NCBI GenBank assembly: GCA_963576735.1
Contig: OY755171.1
Coordinates: 2,356,001 to 2,420,000, forward strand
Direction of reading: 5' to 3'
DNA length: 64,000 bases
Source: Bedellia somnulentella
Lineage: Eukaryota; Arthropoda; Insecta; Lepidoptera; Bedelliidae
Of the stretch, positions 30,417-40,962 are shown piece after piece. The position numbers and the translations under genes are program-made. The first letter of the stretch is position 1; each line of letters starts with the position of its first letter. Under the pieces are notes generated by a model. That model was not told the origin of the DNA, did no database searches, and was given only the letters and a program-made list of their open reading frames with translations.

Positions 30417-31073
30417 ATCATCTGGGGGCACGGCAGTGCCCCTGCCAAGTCTCGAGCAAAACGGGCTCGGCCGTACCATCTTTTCTCGAAGCGTTTCGCG
30501 GCTGTTTCGCCCCCCCTATATCTTCGACGTGGACAAAGCTAGGAGTTTAGGTTTTCGGTGAATAATAGTAGGCATTAGAACAAGCTTGAGTTCGAAATTA
30601 CACGCCAAATGAATTAATAGTTTAGGAGTTACGGTCGATCAAAGTTACACCATTTTGTCACTCACTGATTCACTGACAGATCATCAAAAATCTAAGGTAC
30701 TTCTAGCAGACTTAGAAACTTCAAATTTTGCACCAAGATAGGTCATTAGCCACATATAAAGGAAAAATTATAAAAACATTAAAAAGTTATATGCCATAGA
30801 AAACAATTTTTGCGGTTTGGCAAGAACATTATGTATGGATTTTGACTGCATTGTTAACTTTGTTCGTTGTTCAAGTACCTATTAAATTGGATGAATACAT
30901 ACATAGAATAGAAATGAATAATATAAATGTAATACATAGACTATCATTAATACAAATTAATACATAAAGTTCATTAAATTAATAAAGCTAAAACTCCATT
31001 GTATTGCGATAAATATTGTATGCGCGCTCGATAGATGGCGTTGTACCTGTCTGAATCGCGCTATGGTTTCGTT
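30417..31073. other. GC-rich block and unidentified transposon-like sequence
   Basis: 30,424-30,445 forms a hairpin (ggggcac ggcag tgcccc). The next ~100 nt are markedly GC-rich. 30,620-30,740 ('cactgattcactgacagatc', 'aatttgcaccaagataggtc') resembles transposon UTR sequence, but I cannot assign a family. Confidence 0.4.
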
Positions 31074-31112
31074 ACAAAGCGCAGTGTAAGTAGTACTTAC
31101 ACTGCGCTTTGT
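31074..31112. repeat. 39-bp palindrome, 19-bp perfect arms
   Basis: Left arm acaaagcgcagtgtaagta, one spacer base, right arm its exact complement. It would form a cruciform or RNA hairpin. It sits 350 bp upstream of the OTU-domain ORF, which suggests (but does not prove) that it belongs to the same element. Confidence 0.8.
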
Positions 31113-31421
31113 ATTATTCTATTATATATAATTATATTATATTACTTACTAAGTAGTACTTCAAAATAATTCGATAATTTTCATTTGATAGCGCCATCTG
31201 TCTATGAAAACCCATTTCGAAACTAAAAAATATTGTAGTGATAATTGATATTCGGAGAACTTTACGTGTTATTTAGTTTAGTTTAGTTATAGTTTGTAAG
31301 TTAGTAGATATATATTTATTTAGTTAGTTATTTGTTAGTTAGTTTAGTTCTCTTTAGTTTGCATATATATATATATAAGTTTAAGCCCTATTGTTATAGA
31401 AGTAATTGTAAATATAGTGTA

Positions 31422-31808
31422 ATGGAACGTGAAATATTGTACATAAATGGCGACCTTTGTCCACACAGAGTCATCTCTATTCCTGGAGATGGGTCGTGTT
31501 TATTTCATTCGTTGTCATACAGCACGTATGGGAGTTTTCAGTCGTCAAACGATATTAGGCGTGTTGTCGTCCATTATGTAGTGGAGAATTGGGATGACAT
31601 GCAAGTCTATAAGTCTATGTTTACTGAATATAATCGACTCCGAAGTATATATCGCCCAGACTTGTCTACCTTAGAAGTAACGAAGCCTCAGAGAAGAAAC
31701 AAAAGAGATGGAGATAGAGAATGGGTTCTAAGCAAAGCAGTAGCTGACGTCCAAGAAATTGTGAGGTCACCTAAAAGTAAAAGAAAGAAATACACTTACA
31801 AAAAATAA
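31422..31808 (+). pseudogene. Truncated OTU-type cysteine protease ORF
   Basis: 128 codons from ATG 31,422 (MEREILYINGDLCPHRV); an in-frame ATG at 31,332 adds 30 AT-driven codons and is less likely. The motif VISIPGDGSCLFHSLS fits the OTU catalytic loop (D-G-x-C), giving Asp23 and the nucleophile Cys26. Residues 30-70 (IRRVVVHYVVENWDD) continue the OTU fold. OTU proteins remove ubiquitin from substrates, and the domain is common in insect transposons. The rest of the fold, including the catalytic His, is absent: after about residue 72 the sequence switches to a basic tail (RNKRDGDREWVLSKA... SPKSKRKK). The product would be inactive. It is followed 6 nt later by a long-TIR element. Confidence 0.7.
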
Positions 31809-31813
31809 ATGAG

Positions 31814-32509
31814 ATCCCACCAAAAACATTAAATGTAAAAAAATGCCAAGTCTCTCGATGCAGTCTTTCCATCGTAAAAAGTTTTGAGATCTCATAGAAG
31901 CCAAGTCCTATTCAAAATATTTCGTAGTTATAAATCAACATTTAGTAATTGTATCAATAGTTTTCTTTATATTATAATTATAGTGACTTGGCAATGAGCA
32001 CAAATTAAAAGCTGCTTGCGGCCTGGAATTATGTGCAAATGTTACTGACGAGACCAGTGATCAGATTATTTGTTATGTGTGAATCATGATGGTCACTACC
32101 GACTACATGCTCCAATACAATTATTAAGAATACCTTACGGGCCATCGCTTTATGAAAGTAAATGAATAGAGAGTGCACTAAGACTGACTGCCGTTGCCGA
32201 AATTCGGTTGGGACGACACGGATAAACCAAAAGAAAATTAATTTTGTGATATTAATGTTTACGCATGCGGTGTGTGTAACTTTCAACTCCTCCAAATATG
32301 TCGTTTTATTTGTTTCTTCTTGTGCTCATTGCCAAGTCACTATAATTATAATATAAAGAAAACTATTGATACAATTACTAAATGTTGATTTATAACTACG
32401 AAATATTTTGAATAGGACTTGGCTTCTATGAGATCTCAAAACTTTTTACGATGGAAAGACTGCATCGAGAGACTTGGCATTTTTTTACATTTAATGTTTT
32501 TGGTGGGAT
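31814..32509. mobile_element. Element with 190-bp terminal inverted repeats
   Basis: The left TIR (31,814-32,003) and right TIR (32,320-32,509) are reverse complements over 190 bp with no difference that I can find. They start ATCCCACCAAAAACATTAAA. The 316-bp centre has no credible ORF. I cannot see a clear target duplication ('aaatgag' left, 'atatcat' right). A non-autonomous DNA transposon is most likely. Identity of the arms implies youth. Confidence 0.82.
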
Positions 32510-32634
32510 ATATCATATATCATGAGCTTCTCTCCATTATAAGTTGGCATCATGGCATGTGTGTAAGTCGGCCGTCTTCTTACCCTCCCTTATATGACAA
32601 GCGTGGGAGTTGATAACACACAGCATCAAATATT

Positions 32635-32955
32635 ATGTATGTAAGAAAAAATCAGGCGTCTTTTGTAAAAAAATGTGACACACATATTCGAAATCTGAGA
32701 GACAACAGTAAAATTTCAATACCTAAATACAGATTGTCAAAAGTAAATACATCTTTCATGGGCTTATGCTTAAAAATGTATAATAAAATACCTAAGGACA
32801 TTTTAAATTTATCAGAAACAAAATTCAAAGCAGTAGTTAAAAGAAATCTCAGTTCGAAAGCCTATTACAATGTTAATGATTACATTAATGATGAAGTGGC
32901 TTGGTGTCATCAGGGCTCTGTCCAGGATGTTTCCGGGCTAACACCAAAATTGTAA
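32635..32955 (+). pseudogene. Non-LTR retrotransposon RT C-terminal fragment
   Basis: 106 open codons. The pattern CDTHIRNLRDNSKISIPKYR, then FMGLCLKMYNKIPKDI, then FKAVVKRNLSSKAYYN is the post-RT C-terminal segment (TRN..L..P..R..K...F...KLYN.LP...K..K..L....YY) seen in Jockey/CR1-type LINEs. No catalytic motifs remain. It belongs to a different LINE from F and from the RTE-like copies. Confidence 0.6.
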
Positions 32956-33214
32956 TGGACGTAAAAAAAGATGTGCGTTGACGAGTTTCTTACGGGTTCG
33001 TCTCTTAACAAAACACCTTCCGAATCCGAAGTAAACTAAGTATTAAGTTGAAATTTGACTTTCAAAAAACAAAGATTTGTCTTTTTACTTTGAAATAAAG
33101 GATTATTTTATTTTAAATACACACACAACGTTTGAATTTTATAACGTTTATTCAATAAAACTTTGCAAACTAATGACAATCATAGTTTATTTTCTTCATG
33201 TAGCACAAACACAC

Positions 33215-33285
33215 ATACATACATACATACATATTTATTCTCACGCCGTTAGTTCCCATTGGGGTAGGCAGAGACTATCGATCGT
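33215..33285 (-). mobile_element. LINE F extreme 3' end
   Basis: CATA tail, 'ctcacgccgttagttcccat', 'tggggtaggcagagac', 'tatcgatcg', then truncation. Confidence 0.7.
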
Positions 33286-33354
33286 AAACATATACTAAAC
33301 AAACATACACAGACGTCTTTTAATTAATTTATCAAGGTCATGAGTTATTCCAAC

Positions 33355-33445
33355 TTATTTTAACTTCCAAAAACTGGCGAAGCAATTTCTTAGCTCTGGC
33401 TACCCTTTCTAGCCTCGAGTATATACATATTTCATATATATCATA
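33355..33445 (+). mobile_element. Family A 3' end, degenerate
   Basis: 'ttttaacttccaaaaactgg', 'ttagctctggctaccctttc', 'ctcgagtatata'. Confidence 0.5.
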
Positions 33446-33593
33446 TATAGTATGTATGAGTTATTCTACATAATGTTATGTTACTGTTTTTGATTTCATT
33501 AAGTCTTCTTTGTGACGGTAAATATCAAATTATAACTCATAAACTCAGGTTGCAAAAAAATCAAATTTACATACTTAAAAAATCAACATAAAT

Positions 33594-33840
33594 ACATACA
33601 TATTACCACGAAATTATTTCTCATTGGGGTAGGCAGAGACTATCGCTCGCCACTTTATACGATCCTGGAAAAAATCTCTCTAGTTTCATTTACTCTCCTT
33701 CACAAATTTACTGTCATCCATCCTCTCTATGCGCCCAACCATCTTACCATTCCTTTCTCTATCTTCTTTTCAATGTCATCTTGCACATCACACCCTTCAG
33801 ATATACAAACTCTTTCACTTGTTCCACTTAAAAAAAAGAT
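33594..33840 (-). mobile_element. LINE F 3' end, longer and diverged copy
   Basis: Tail, 'tctcattggggtaggcagag', 'tatacgatcctgg', then about 170 nt that on the minus strand keep traces of the upstream LINE coding block ('aagatggttgggcgcataga' = KMVGRIE). The frame is broken. Confidence 0.6.
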
Positions 33841-34070
33841 AGGTAATTAAAATACGTGTATATAAAAATCCTTTTCAACATGCTTTGTATGCAAATCAAT
33901 ATTCTATTAAGTTAATATAGTGTAATATAAAAGTAAAGGCTTTCAAGCCAGGAGTGAGTAAACTCCGGCGAACGGGCCGCGGCAGTCTCATCATACTAAG
34001 TGTATGGTAATATTGTAAAAGCTTATAACTCAAGAAACACAAACTATGGGGTTTCATTTTTAATACTGTG

Positions 34071-34304
34071 TAGCCGTGTCGTGCCGGCTTAGAATGTCGC
34101 TACCCCTTTCTACCCACGGGTGTCGTAAGAGGCGACTAAGGGTATTGGGTCTTTTTATTGGATTTTTGGGCGATGCGGTTGGAGACCCATCACCGAAAAC
34201 CTTTATTTTACCGCCTTTTCCCCACTCAACTTCCAAAAGTGGCTGAGGAATTTATAATTCCTTGGCTCTGGCTACCCCTTCTAAGGAATTATAGCCGTGA
34301 GTAT
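34071..34304 (+). mobile_element. Family A element (A2), first of a tandem pair
   Basis: 'gccgtgtcgtgccggcttag' to 'ttatagccgtgagtat'. No tail repeat: the next A head begins at once. Confidence 0.85.
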
Positions 34305-34556
34305 TGCTGTGTAGTGTTGGCTTAGAATAGCACTACTCAATTTCTTCCCATGGCTTCGTAAGAGGTAACGAGGGGTTCGGGGATTTTTAAGTAAATTTTG
34401 GACGATGCTGTTGGAGACCCATCACTGAAAACATTTATTTTACCATCTTTTTTTTCCACTTAACTTTTAATAATGGCTAAAGAATTTTCTGATTCTGAAG
34501 CCTTCGCTACCACTGTTATGGATTTATAGCCGCGAGTATATGTATGAACGTATGTT
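34305..34556 (+). mobile_element. Family A element, second of a tandem pair
   Basis: 'gctgtgtagtgttggcttag' to 'tatagccgcgagtatatg', older than its partner. Head-to-tail arrangement in which the A2 copy probably inserted just upstream of an older A; a dimeric transcript is the alternative. Confidence 0.8.
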
Positions 34557-34863
34557 ATAGTTGCTACTGATCTTGTAAGAAAAGCTTTGTTATTGATATC
34601 AAACAAATTGTTTGGTGTTTGAAGTCAAATATTTCGTTACAACCCTCACGCCCTTTTTTTGATATAAAAGCCGGATAATTTTTGTGGTTTTTAAAATAAA
34701 CCTTACAAGAAAATTTGATTTCTTTTAAAATAAACCTTACAAGAAAATTACAGACATAAGTCTTTCTTTTCGAAAGCTTACACGTATTAGAAGAGTTAGC
34801 ACATTTCATTTTATTAATAATATTCATTAAATACATATAAGGTTATTCTTGGTGGTATTAAAA

Positions 34864-35237
34864 TATAACATAACATAACATAAACGTTCACGCCGAACAT
34901 CCCCGAAGGGGTTGGCAGAGGTACTAATGCTTCTGAACATCACGTGACTTTGTCACCTGGTGTTCAGAGCACCCACGTTTTGCATGGACAGTGTACTCAC
35001 GTGATAGGGGGCAGGCCTATCGCCGTTTTGTACGAATACACTGTCACATGACTAAGTACAACTCAGCTATGTGGGTTTCCTCACGATGTTTTCCCTCACC
35101 GTTAACAACCATGATAAATTAACCACATATATGTCTTTAGAAAAGACAAATTGGTGTAGGCCCGACCCAGGATTTGAACACTAGTCGTTTGCACGATAAC
35201 CGAGTGTTCTACCCACTGGGCTATCACGGTTGTTGTT
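34864..35237 (-). mobile_element. Family C SINE, full length, 12-bp TSD
   Basis: 374 bp flanked by gtggtattaaaa at 34,852-34,863 and 35,238-35,249. Nearly identical in architecture to the copy at 18,996, with tRNA-like head and 3' hairpin. The minus-strand ORF across it is a shadow. Confidence 0.93.
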
Positions 35238-35249
35238 GTGGTATTAAAA

Positions 35250-35855
35250 CTTAGCCACAAATAAAGATTTTGGACGGCTTCCATAGTGTTGCAAAGTATC
35301 CTATAAACATAACCCAAATGCAGGAAATGAGTGCCAAAATGGAGAAATCTGGAATTTTTTCCCGCCAAATATTATAAATTTAAAGCTGAGAACAATTTTA
35401 GCATTTTAACCAACCAATACACTTCTACTTCTGGAAATTGGCTATACTGCTTTCATCAATCGGTTTGCCGCAACCTAATTAAAATGGACTTCACCTTCCA
35501 CGGCTTTAGAAACTAATACATCAAATATTTATGGTTCTTAATAAACATTGTACTTGTTAATTTTCACTGGCAAACAATTAATGGATAGACACGACCGGAA
35601 TTCCTTTCGGAACATGTTATCAGAATCAGCCGATAGATTAAACTTGTATAGCTAGCTTCGGACTACCGAAAATGATTAGGTTCCCAAATGAACACAGCTA
35701 AGCCTAGATAGGTCACTGTTACTTCGCTAGTAGCTATTCCATTCAGTCATTGCCGGAGCAGAATTAAATCGGTAATTGATTTGTAGTTACTATCATATTG
35801 GCCTTTTGTCCTTTCTCGTTAAAGATAAAAAGATAAAAGATAATTATTATTCTTT
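35250..35855. other. Unassigned stretch
   Basis: No coding or repeat signal recognised. Confidence 0.4.
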
Positions 35856-36105
35856 ATGCTGTGTAGTGTCGGCTTAGAATAGTACTACCCTATTTCATCC
35901 GGTGGGTGAACGTAAGAAGCGACTAACGGTATTGGGGCTTTTAAAGAATTTTTGGGCGATGCGGTTGGAGACCCATCAACAACAACCTTTATTTTTACTA
36001 ACTTTTCCCCACTCACATTTCCAAAAGTGGCTGAGGAATTTCTAATTCCTTTGCTCTGGCTACCCCTTCTAGGGATTTACAGCTGTGATAATATGTGTGT
36101 AATAT
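35856..36105 (+). mobile_element. Family A element, full length (A1)
   Basis: 'atgctgtgtagtgtcggctt' to 'tacagctgtgataatatg', with a decayed tail. Confidence 0.87.
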
Positions 36106-36117
36106 TAGTACGTACTC

Positions 36118-36305
36118 CGTCTAGTATCGGCTTAAAATAGCAGTACCCCAGGTCTTCTCTTGGTTGTTCTCTCATGGTCAAAACTTATCACAAGAGACCA
36201 TTTATTTGCTTAACGATCTCCGTCAAGTTCCGAAAGTAGTTGAGGGACAAATTATTGATTACAAAATTCGAATCCCTTTCTGGGATTTAAACCGCGAAGA
36301 AAGAT
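36118..36305 (+). mobile_element. Family A element, degenerate
   Basis: 'gtctagtatcggcttaaaat' to 'ttctgggatttaaaccgcga'. Internal deletion in the central 'gcgatgcggttgg' block. Confidence 0.6.
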
Positions 36306-36365
36306 AGGTGTAGTAATTGTTGCACTATTGCTTAGATTTGAAATTAAATGGTACATTCTTTCTGT

Positions 36366-36482
36366 GGGTACTCTGAACACCAGGTGACAAAGTCACGTGA
36401 TGTTCAGAAGCATTAGTACCTCTGCCAACCCCTTCGGGGATATTCGGCGTGAACGTTTATGTTTATGTTATTTATGTTATGT
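36366..36482 (+). mobile_element. Family C SINE 3' third
   Basis: 'gtgggtactctgaacaccag', then 'caaccccttcggggatattc', 'ggcgtgaacgtttatg' and a degenerate TTATG tail. The head is missing. Confidence 0.8.
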
Positions 36483-37425
36483 TATTCTTTCTTCACTTGG
36501 TTCCTACTCAATTAAATAATTCACCTTTTGCTCGTAATTGCTCTAAAAAATATGTATGACACCTCCTTCTGTTAAAACCTAAAGAGGTTATTTGTATCGA
36601 TGGCTAAAACATGCCCGCAATTTAGAAATAAGGTTATTGAATATATGGATGGACATATTTCTCCCTTTCTTCCCTTACCCATTAGGCAAAAAAATGGTCG
36701 CTTATTCGCAATCCTAAAGTGTGAAAAAAATAACTCATTGCGAGGCAACACCAGGAACACCAGGGCAATGAAGTTATAGAGTTATAGCATGGATGGCCTA
36801 ATTTGTATGAGCCATTAAACAAATCAATTAATGCAGACGGCAGTTCTAAAATAGCTTTGTCAAGTTTTTTTCCGGTTCGAAAACATTAAATAAACTGTGA
36901 GAACTAACACAATTTAAGCAAATACCATATCGTTATTTAGAATGTGCTTTTTCTAAATACGTGTTAAATAAGTCAACTTTGGTAAATATTTTAATATTGT
37001 TCAGCGCTCGAGCGCCTACTTATAAATTAAACAAGAAACACGTATGTGTGACGGGACTTTGGCGAGGCCCAAGGCGTCATTAATATTCAAATGATTTAGC
37101 TGGAAATACGGTCACGTTTTCAGTTCATAGTAAACAAGAAAATGTGCGTCTTTTTTATTTTTATTATGTCAGACCCGTAGTTGCTATAAGTCTGTAAGAC
37201 AAGCCGCATTTTAACTTACAACAAGAGCTTTCATACATATTTAACATTTGGGATATTCTTTGCATTACTAAGTACCTGCACGTTTTATGCCGTATAGTAT
37301 TGACTTGGGAAAAGATGATTTAGTTTTGATTAATTTTGAGCTGTAATCTTAAAGCGATACATATACATATTAATTTTCAACTACGTTATACATTAATTTT
37401 TACTCTGATAAGAAAAAAATTAGGA
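36483..37425. other. Unassigned stretch
   Basis: No gene seen. 37,010-37,130 is a slightly GC-richer patch ('gcgctcgagcgcctac'). Confidence 0.35.
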
Positions 37426-37615
37426 TAACCAATTTGTACGATCTTGGAAAATTTCTCTGACTTCATTTATGTTTATGAATTTTTCAATACATGCCTTTAT
37501 GTTCTGCACACTTAGGACGCCTTATGTTTTAACATCTTCATTTCGATATAAAAGTGTCCATCGAGGTCTTCCTCTATGACACTACCATCCATTTTAGATC
37601 TACATATATTTCAAC
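37426..37615 (-). mobile_element. LINE F coding fragment, degenerate
   Basis: 'ttgtacgatcttggaaaatt' and 'catacatgcctttatg', then 'catcgaggtcttcctctatg', i.e. the GRPRK block on the minus strand. Many indels. Confidence 0.55.
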
Positions 37616-37624
37616 AACTTACAA

Positions 37625-37965
37625 ATTAAAGACAGGCAGAAAAAAACTTTAAGAGTAGTGCGAAAGAGGACATTGTAGAAGAGATGGTTTGGGCACATAG
37701 TGAGGATGGATGGTTGTAAATTGTTGAAAGAGACTTAAATAGCCAACGTGGAAGGTAATGTTTGTAGAGGACGAAGGACACATTTAGACACATAATGTCC
37801 TTGAAAAGACATGCTTTTGCAATGTGAAAAATAAAAGCGCATGCATGAATAGATTAATGAATGTTACCCAAGCTCGAAAGATTTGCCAGGATCATGAAAA
37901 GGGCGAGTTATTGTCTCTGTCCTCTCCAATGGGAACTAACAGCGTGTGTGGATGTAACTATGTAT
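37625..37965 (+). pseudogene. LINE F C-terminal coding region, degenerate, plus strand
   Basis: Translation shows WFGHIVRMDGCKLLKET, then IANVEGNVCRGRRTH, then RMHE..NECYP and 'gtcctctccaatgggaac' at the stop and stem-loop. This gives the longest view of LINE F upstream coding order (FGH-RMD, then GRPRK, then RACMKR, then the tail). Stops and frameshifts interrupt it. It is head-to-head with the fragment at 37,426. Confidence 0.65.
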
Positions 37966-38755
37966 GATAGTAGTTATGAATATAAATGCGGATAAAATTC
38001 AATAACGCTTAGATTGTTGGTATTATTAAAGAAAATTTAAAAACAATCCCCAAATATTTCGCAACTTAAAGTTACATTATATATTTGCAATTAAATGTTT
38101 AGGCAATTTGTGATTATATGCTAAATATTTTTCAGTTTTTTCAGAAATCATCATTTGTATAAAGCCATCAAAAATCTAAAAACAGTTTGGTCGTCTCTAA
38201 AAAAGAAGCTTTTTGTTAACATTTCCTAATATATTTACATATATTGCTACAAAAAGACTTTTCAGGTATATTATGTACCATTTCGTACATCTACCACAAA
38301 CATGCATTAGGTCAATGCACTTAGTAAAAATAATTCATGCATATTGTTTTCAAAATGTAAAACTAAGAGCGTGAGCAGAAATTGCTTGTGATTAAGATGG
38401 TGTGCTGTACTAATACTTACAATGTAATGTTGGAATCCTGTGCTTCACAACTGGCGTTAGCGCAAAATAATATTTTGCTGGGAAAGCTTCATCTCTTATG
38501 TCCTTTTGTTTTGAAAACCATAAAATCTCAGTATAAAATTATATCTGATGATTTGAGACGCAACAATGACAGAGTATTTAAAACATTCAAGAAACATTCA
38601 GTCAAATCAGTAATCTAGAAATTGTAGTCGAACATAAATAAAAGGGACTAAGGTATTCTCAGCGTGTGGGCTAAGTCACTTTGTAAGTCACCTGCAGAAA
38701 GTGATTTTCTAGTGGTATAGTAATCTGAGGCTTCTATTTTACAAACAAGATTGAA
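37966..38755. other. Unassigned; one 78-codon open frame
   Basis: A plus-strand frame at 38,382-38,618 (MLVIKMVCCTNTYNVMLESC...) has an unusual stretch without stops but no recognisable domain or start context. Could be chance or an unrecognised transposon piece. Confidence 0.3.
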
Positions 38756-38756
38756 T

Positions 38757-39002
38757 GCTGTGTAGTGTCGGCTTAGAATAGCACTACCCCGTTTCTTCCG
38801 GTGGGTGTACATAAGAGGCGACTAACGGTATTGGGGCTTCTAAGGGATTTTTGGGCGATGCGGTTGGAGACCCATCACCAACAACCTTTATTTATTTATA
38901 CCATCTTTTCCCCAATCACATTTTCAAAAGTGGCTGAGGAATTTCTAATTCCTTAGCTCTGGCTACCCCTTCTAGCGATTTATAGCCGTGAGTATATGTA
39001 AG
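38757..39002 (+). mobile_element. Family A element, full length (A1)
   Basis: 'tgctgtgtagtgtcggctta' to 'tatagccgtgagtatatg'; the tail is almost absent. This is the last repeat before the host gene. Confidence 0.88.
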
Positions 39003-39800
39003 ATTGAATATATTTGAACAAATATAAAAATCTATGTGAATTTATAAATTAATTAAGTTTTATTTACGAACGCCAAGTAATTTCAAATGAAAGCAGTTCA
39101 TATTTCTTGGACAGGTTGCAAAAATCTCATTAAAAATTAATTTGGATGGTAAAATAAAATAACAACAAAGAATTCATAATGTCAGATTTTTTAAAAGCGA
39201 AGGTTGGCGTTTGGTTCATGTAAAGCTATCTCAAAAGAAAATGTTATTTAAAGATTTTTGTTAGTAACGGTTTTGGACAGATAAAATAAATTTGACTTGA
39301 CGAAGGCTAATGAAATTCACCAAAACCCTTTGGGGATTTTTTACGACTCAGAATAAAATAAAACACGATATTTTATTTCATTACATGCTGAAAAATTAAA
39401 AATAGTTTGTTTTCAATTTGGGTTATAATAATGTATTTTTTTATAATTGAATAAAATTATAATACTTTAAATACGCCTAATAAGTAGAAATTCAATCCTA
39501 TTGTTACAATTTACGGGAACCGCTAAATCGATATTATTGAAATGACTGAGCCTATATTGTTATTCCGAGAAACGAAGGTGTTCCTACTAGGAACATCTAT
39601 ACTATCGTATAACCACGCATCCATAAAACTCACGCGTCAGAATCAAACCGAGCGAATGCTTTCTTTAGAATATTTTAATTCATACATTAAGTGAAATTGT
39701 AACGCATTTTAAGTGAAACGAGCACAAATAGTACAACGATCATGAAATAAAGTAATGTGAGTTCAGTATATTGATGACAAGAAGGATTGTTGTAGTTGAG
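39003..39800. other. Upstream region of the host gene
   Basis: Repeat-poor, AT-rich. An initiator-like TCAGT lies at 39,763-39,767, about 125 nt before the start codon, without a TATA box. This is only weak evidence for the transcription start. Confidence 0.35.
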
Positions 39801-39804
39801 TGTG

Positions 39805-39890
39805 AAAGCGTTGGTGGGGCGGGCGGCGCGCGGCGGCGGCGGGGCGGGCCCGCGACATGAGGCGCGCGGGGGCAGCCCGCCCCGCCCGCT
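39805..39890 (+). promoter_or_regulatory. CpG-rich 5' leader of the host gene
   Basis: A sudden change to ~90% G+C ('gggcgggcggcgcgcggcgg', 'ggcgggcccgcgacatgagg') immediately ahead of the coding start. An upstream ATG at 39,857 opens a different frame and overlaps the real start, so it could act as a short upstream ORF. Confidence 0.55.
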
Positions 39891-40962
39891 ATGCAGCGCC
39901 TGCGGACCACCTTCACCCGCTCCAAGACTCCCACGCCAGCCGATATGAAGACNNNNNNNNNNNNNNNNNNNNNNNNNNNNNNNNNNNNNNNNNNNNNNNN
40001 NNNNNNNNNNNNNNNNNNNNNNNNNNNNNNNNNNNNNNNNNNNNNNNNNNNNNNNNNNNNNNNNNNNNNNNNNNNNNNNNNNNNNNNNNNNNNNNNNNNN
40101 NNNNNNNNNNNNNNNNNNNNNNNNNNNNNNNNNNNNNNNNNNNNNNNNNNNNCGGGCACTTATCTCGAGGTATGCTTATTAATATTCGTGGTGAAGTACT
40201 TTAAAGTATTTTCGACGTCATTTAATATTGTGTTTGTGGCCAGGTACCGAGACTATGGTCTCGACGTCGATCTGGCAAGGGCACACCGCCGCCATGCGTC
40301 CACTGCCGCCACTTGGAGGCATGGCTGGCGCGGCGTAGTGAGGAGCGCACTACGCCCGACCGCCTGGCGTTCTCCAGCTCTGCTGACGACGATGACGAGA
40401 GTGACGTCGAGACACCCCAAGTGTTGCTAGCGCCACCTCCACCACCACGATCGACATACATTCCGTCAATACCCTCGCCTACAACCTCACCGCCACCTTC
40501 ACCTGGAGCACCCTCCTTCGAGCTCCAACCTCCAACTGACGATCCACCGGCTCTTCCTGCAAGAAGAAGATCTATTTCTCGTCAAGAGGCATTTTTCGTG
40601 GAACCGACCGGATCGTCACTCGAGAATGTGAGAGCGTCGGAAGAAGAAGCAGCGGCGAGTGCTCGGGATGCCGTAGTGAACGATATTTATTTGGCCGTCC
40701 CCGATTTGAAACGAGACAGAGCTGCTTCTGTTGATTCGTGTTTCTCAAAAGTATCAGGAGCTAGAGCAGAAGAAATCAGTGGTGGAGGAGAGTTTTTATT
40801 GGTGCCGGCAAATTCAGCGCTCCGGTCACGTTCCGTGGACATCGTGCTCCCGACCGCAGACCAAGCTTGGTATAAGGCGCTGGCACTGACTGCGCCACAA
40901 GCTCCTAAGCCAGGAACAGAGCAAGATCAGCAAGATTCAGCTATCCCGATTCCTGATGTCAG
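39891..40962 (+). CDS. rdgA: 5' part of a host gene, eye-specific diacylglycerol kinase-like (partial, three exon pieces)
   Basis: Exon piece 1 (39,891-39,952) encodes MQRLRTTFTRSKTPTPADMK and runs into the assembly gap. Piece 2 (40,153-40,169) emerges from the gap as GTYLE and ends at a GTATGC donor. A 74-bp intron (40,170-40,243, ...CCAG acceptor) joins in phase to piece 3 (40,244-40,962), starting VPRLWSRRRSGKGTPPPC. Piece 3 contains a CVHC pair, a Ser/Asp-rich stretch, a proline-rich segment (TTSPPPSPGAP), RRRSISRQEAFFVEPTGSSL, VPDLKRDRAASVDSCF and ALRSRSVDIVLP. It ends at CAG|GTCAGT. No catalytic domain lies in the window, so this is the N-terminal regulatory region. The identity rests on my recollection that insect rdgA proteins share these blocks; an unrelated adaptor is possible. 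That it is a real host gene is much surer. Confidence 0.6.
39953..40152. other. Assembly gap (200 N)
   Basis: Exactly 200 unknown bases, a typical placeholder size. True length unknown. It removes the end of exon 1, at least one splice junction and the start of the next exon piece. Confidence 0.98.

Noticed and set aside
31332..31421. N-terminal extension of the OTU ORF as a signal peptide or membrane anchor
   Set aside because: The 30 codons come from AT-repeat sequence (TATATA) with no conservation cue; the ATG at 31,422 directly before the OTU-like start is preferred.
39740..40159. Minus-strand frame across the N gap
   Set aside because: Mostly unknown residues; antisense to the host gene's GC-rich first exon.
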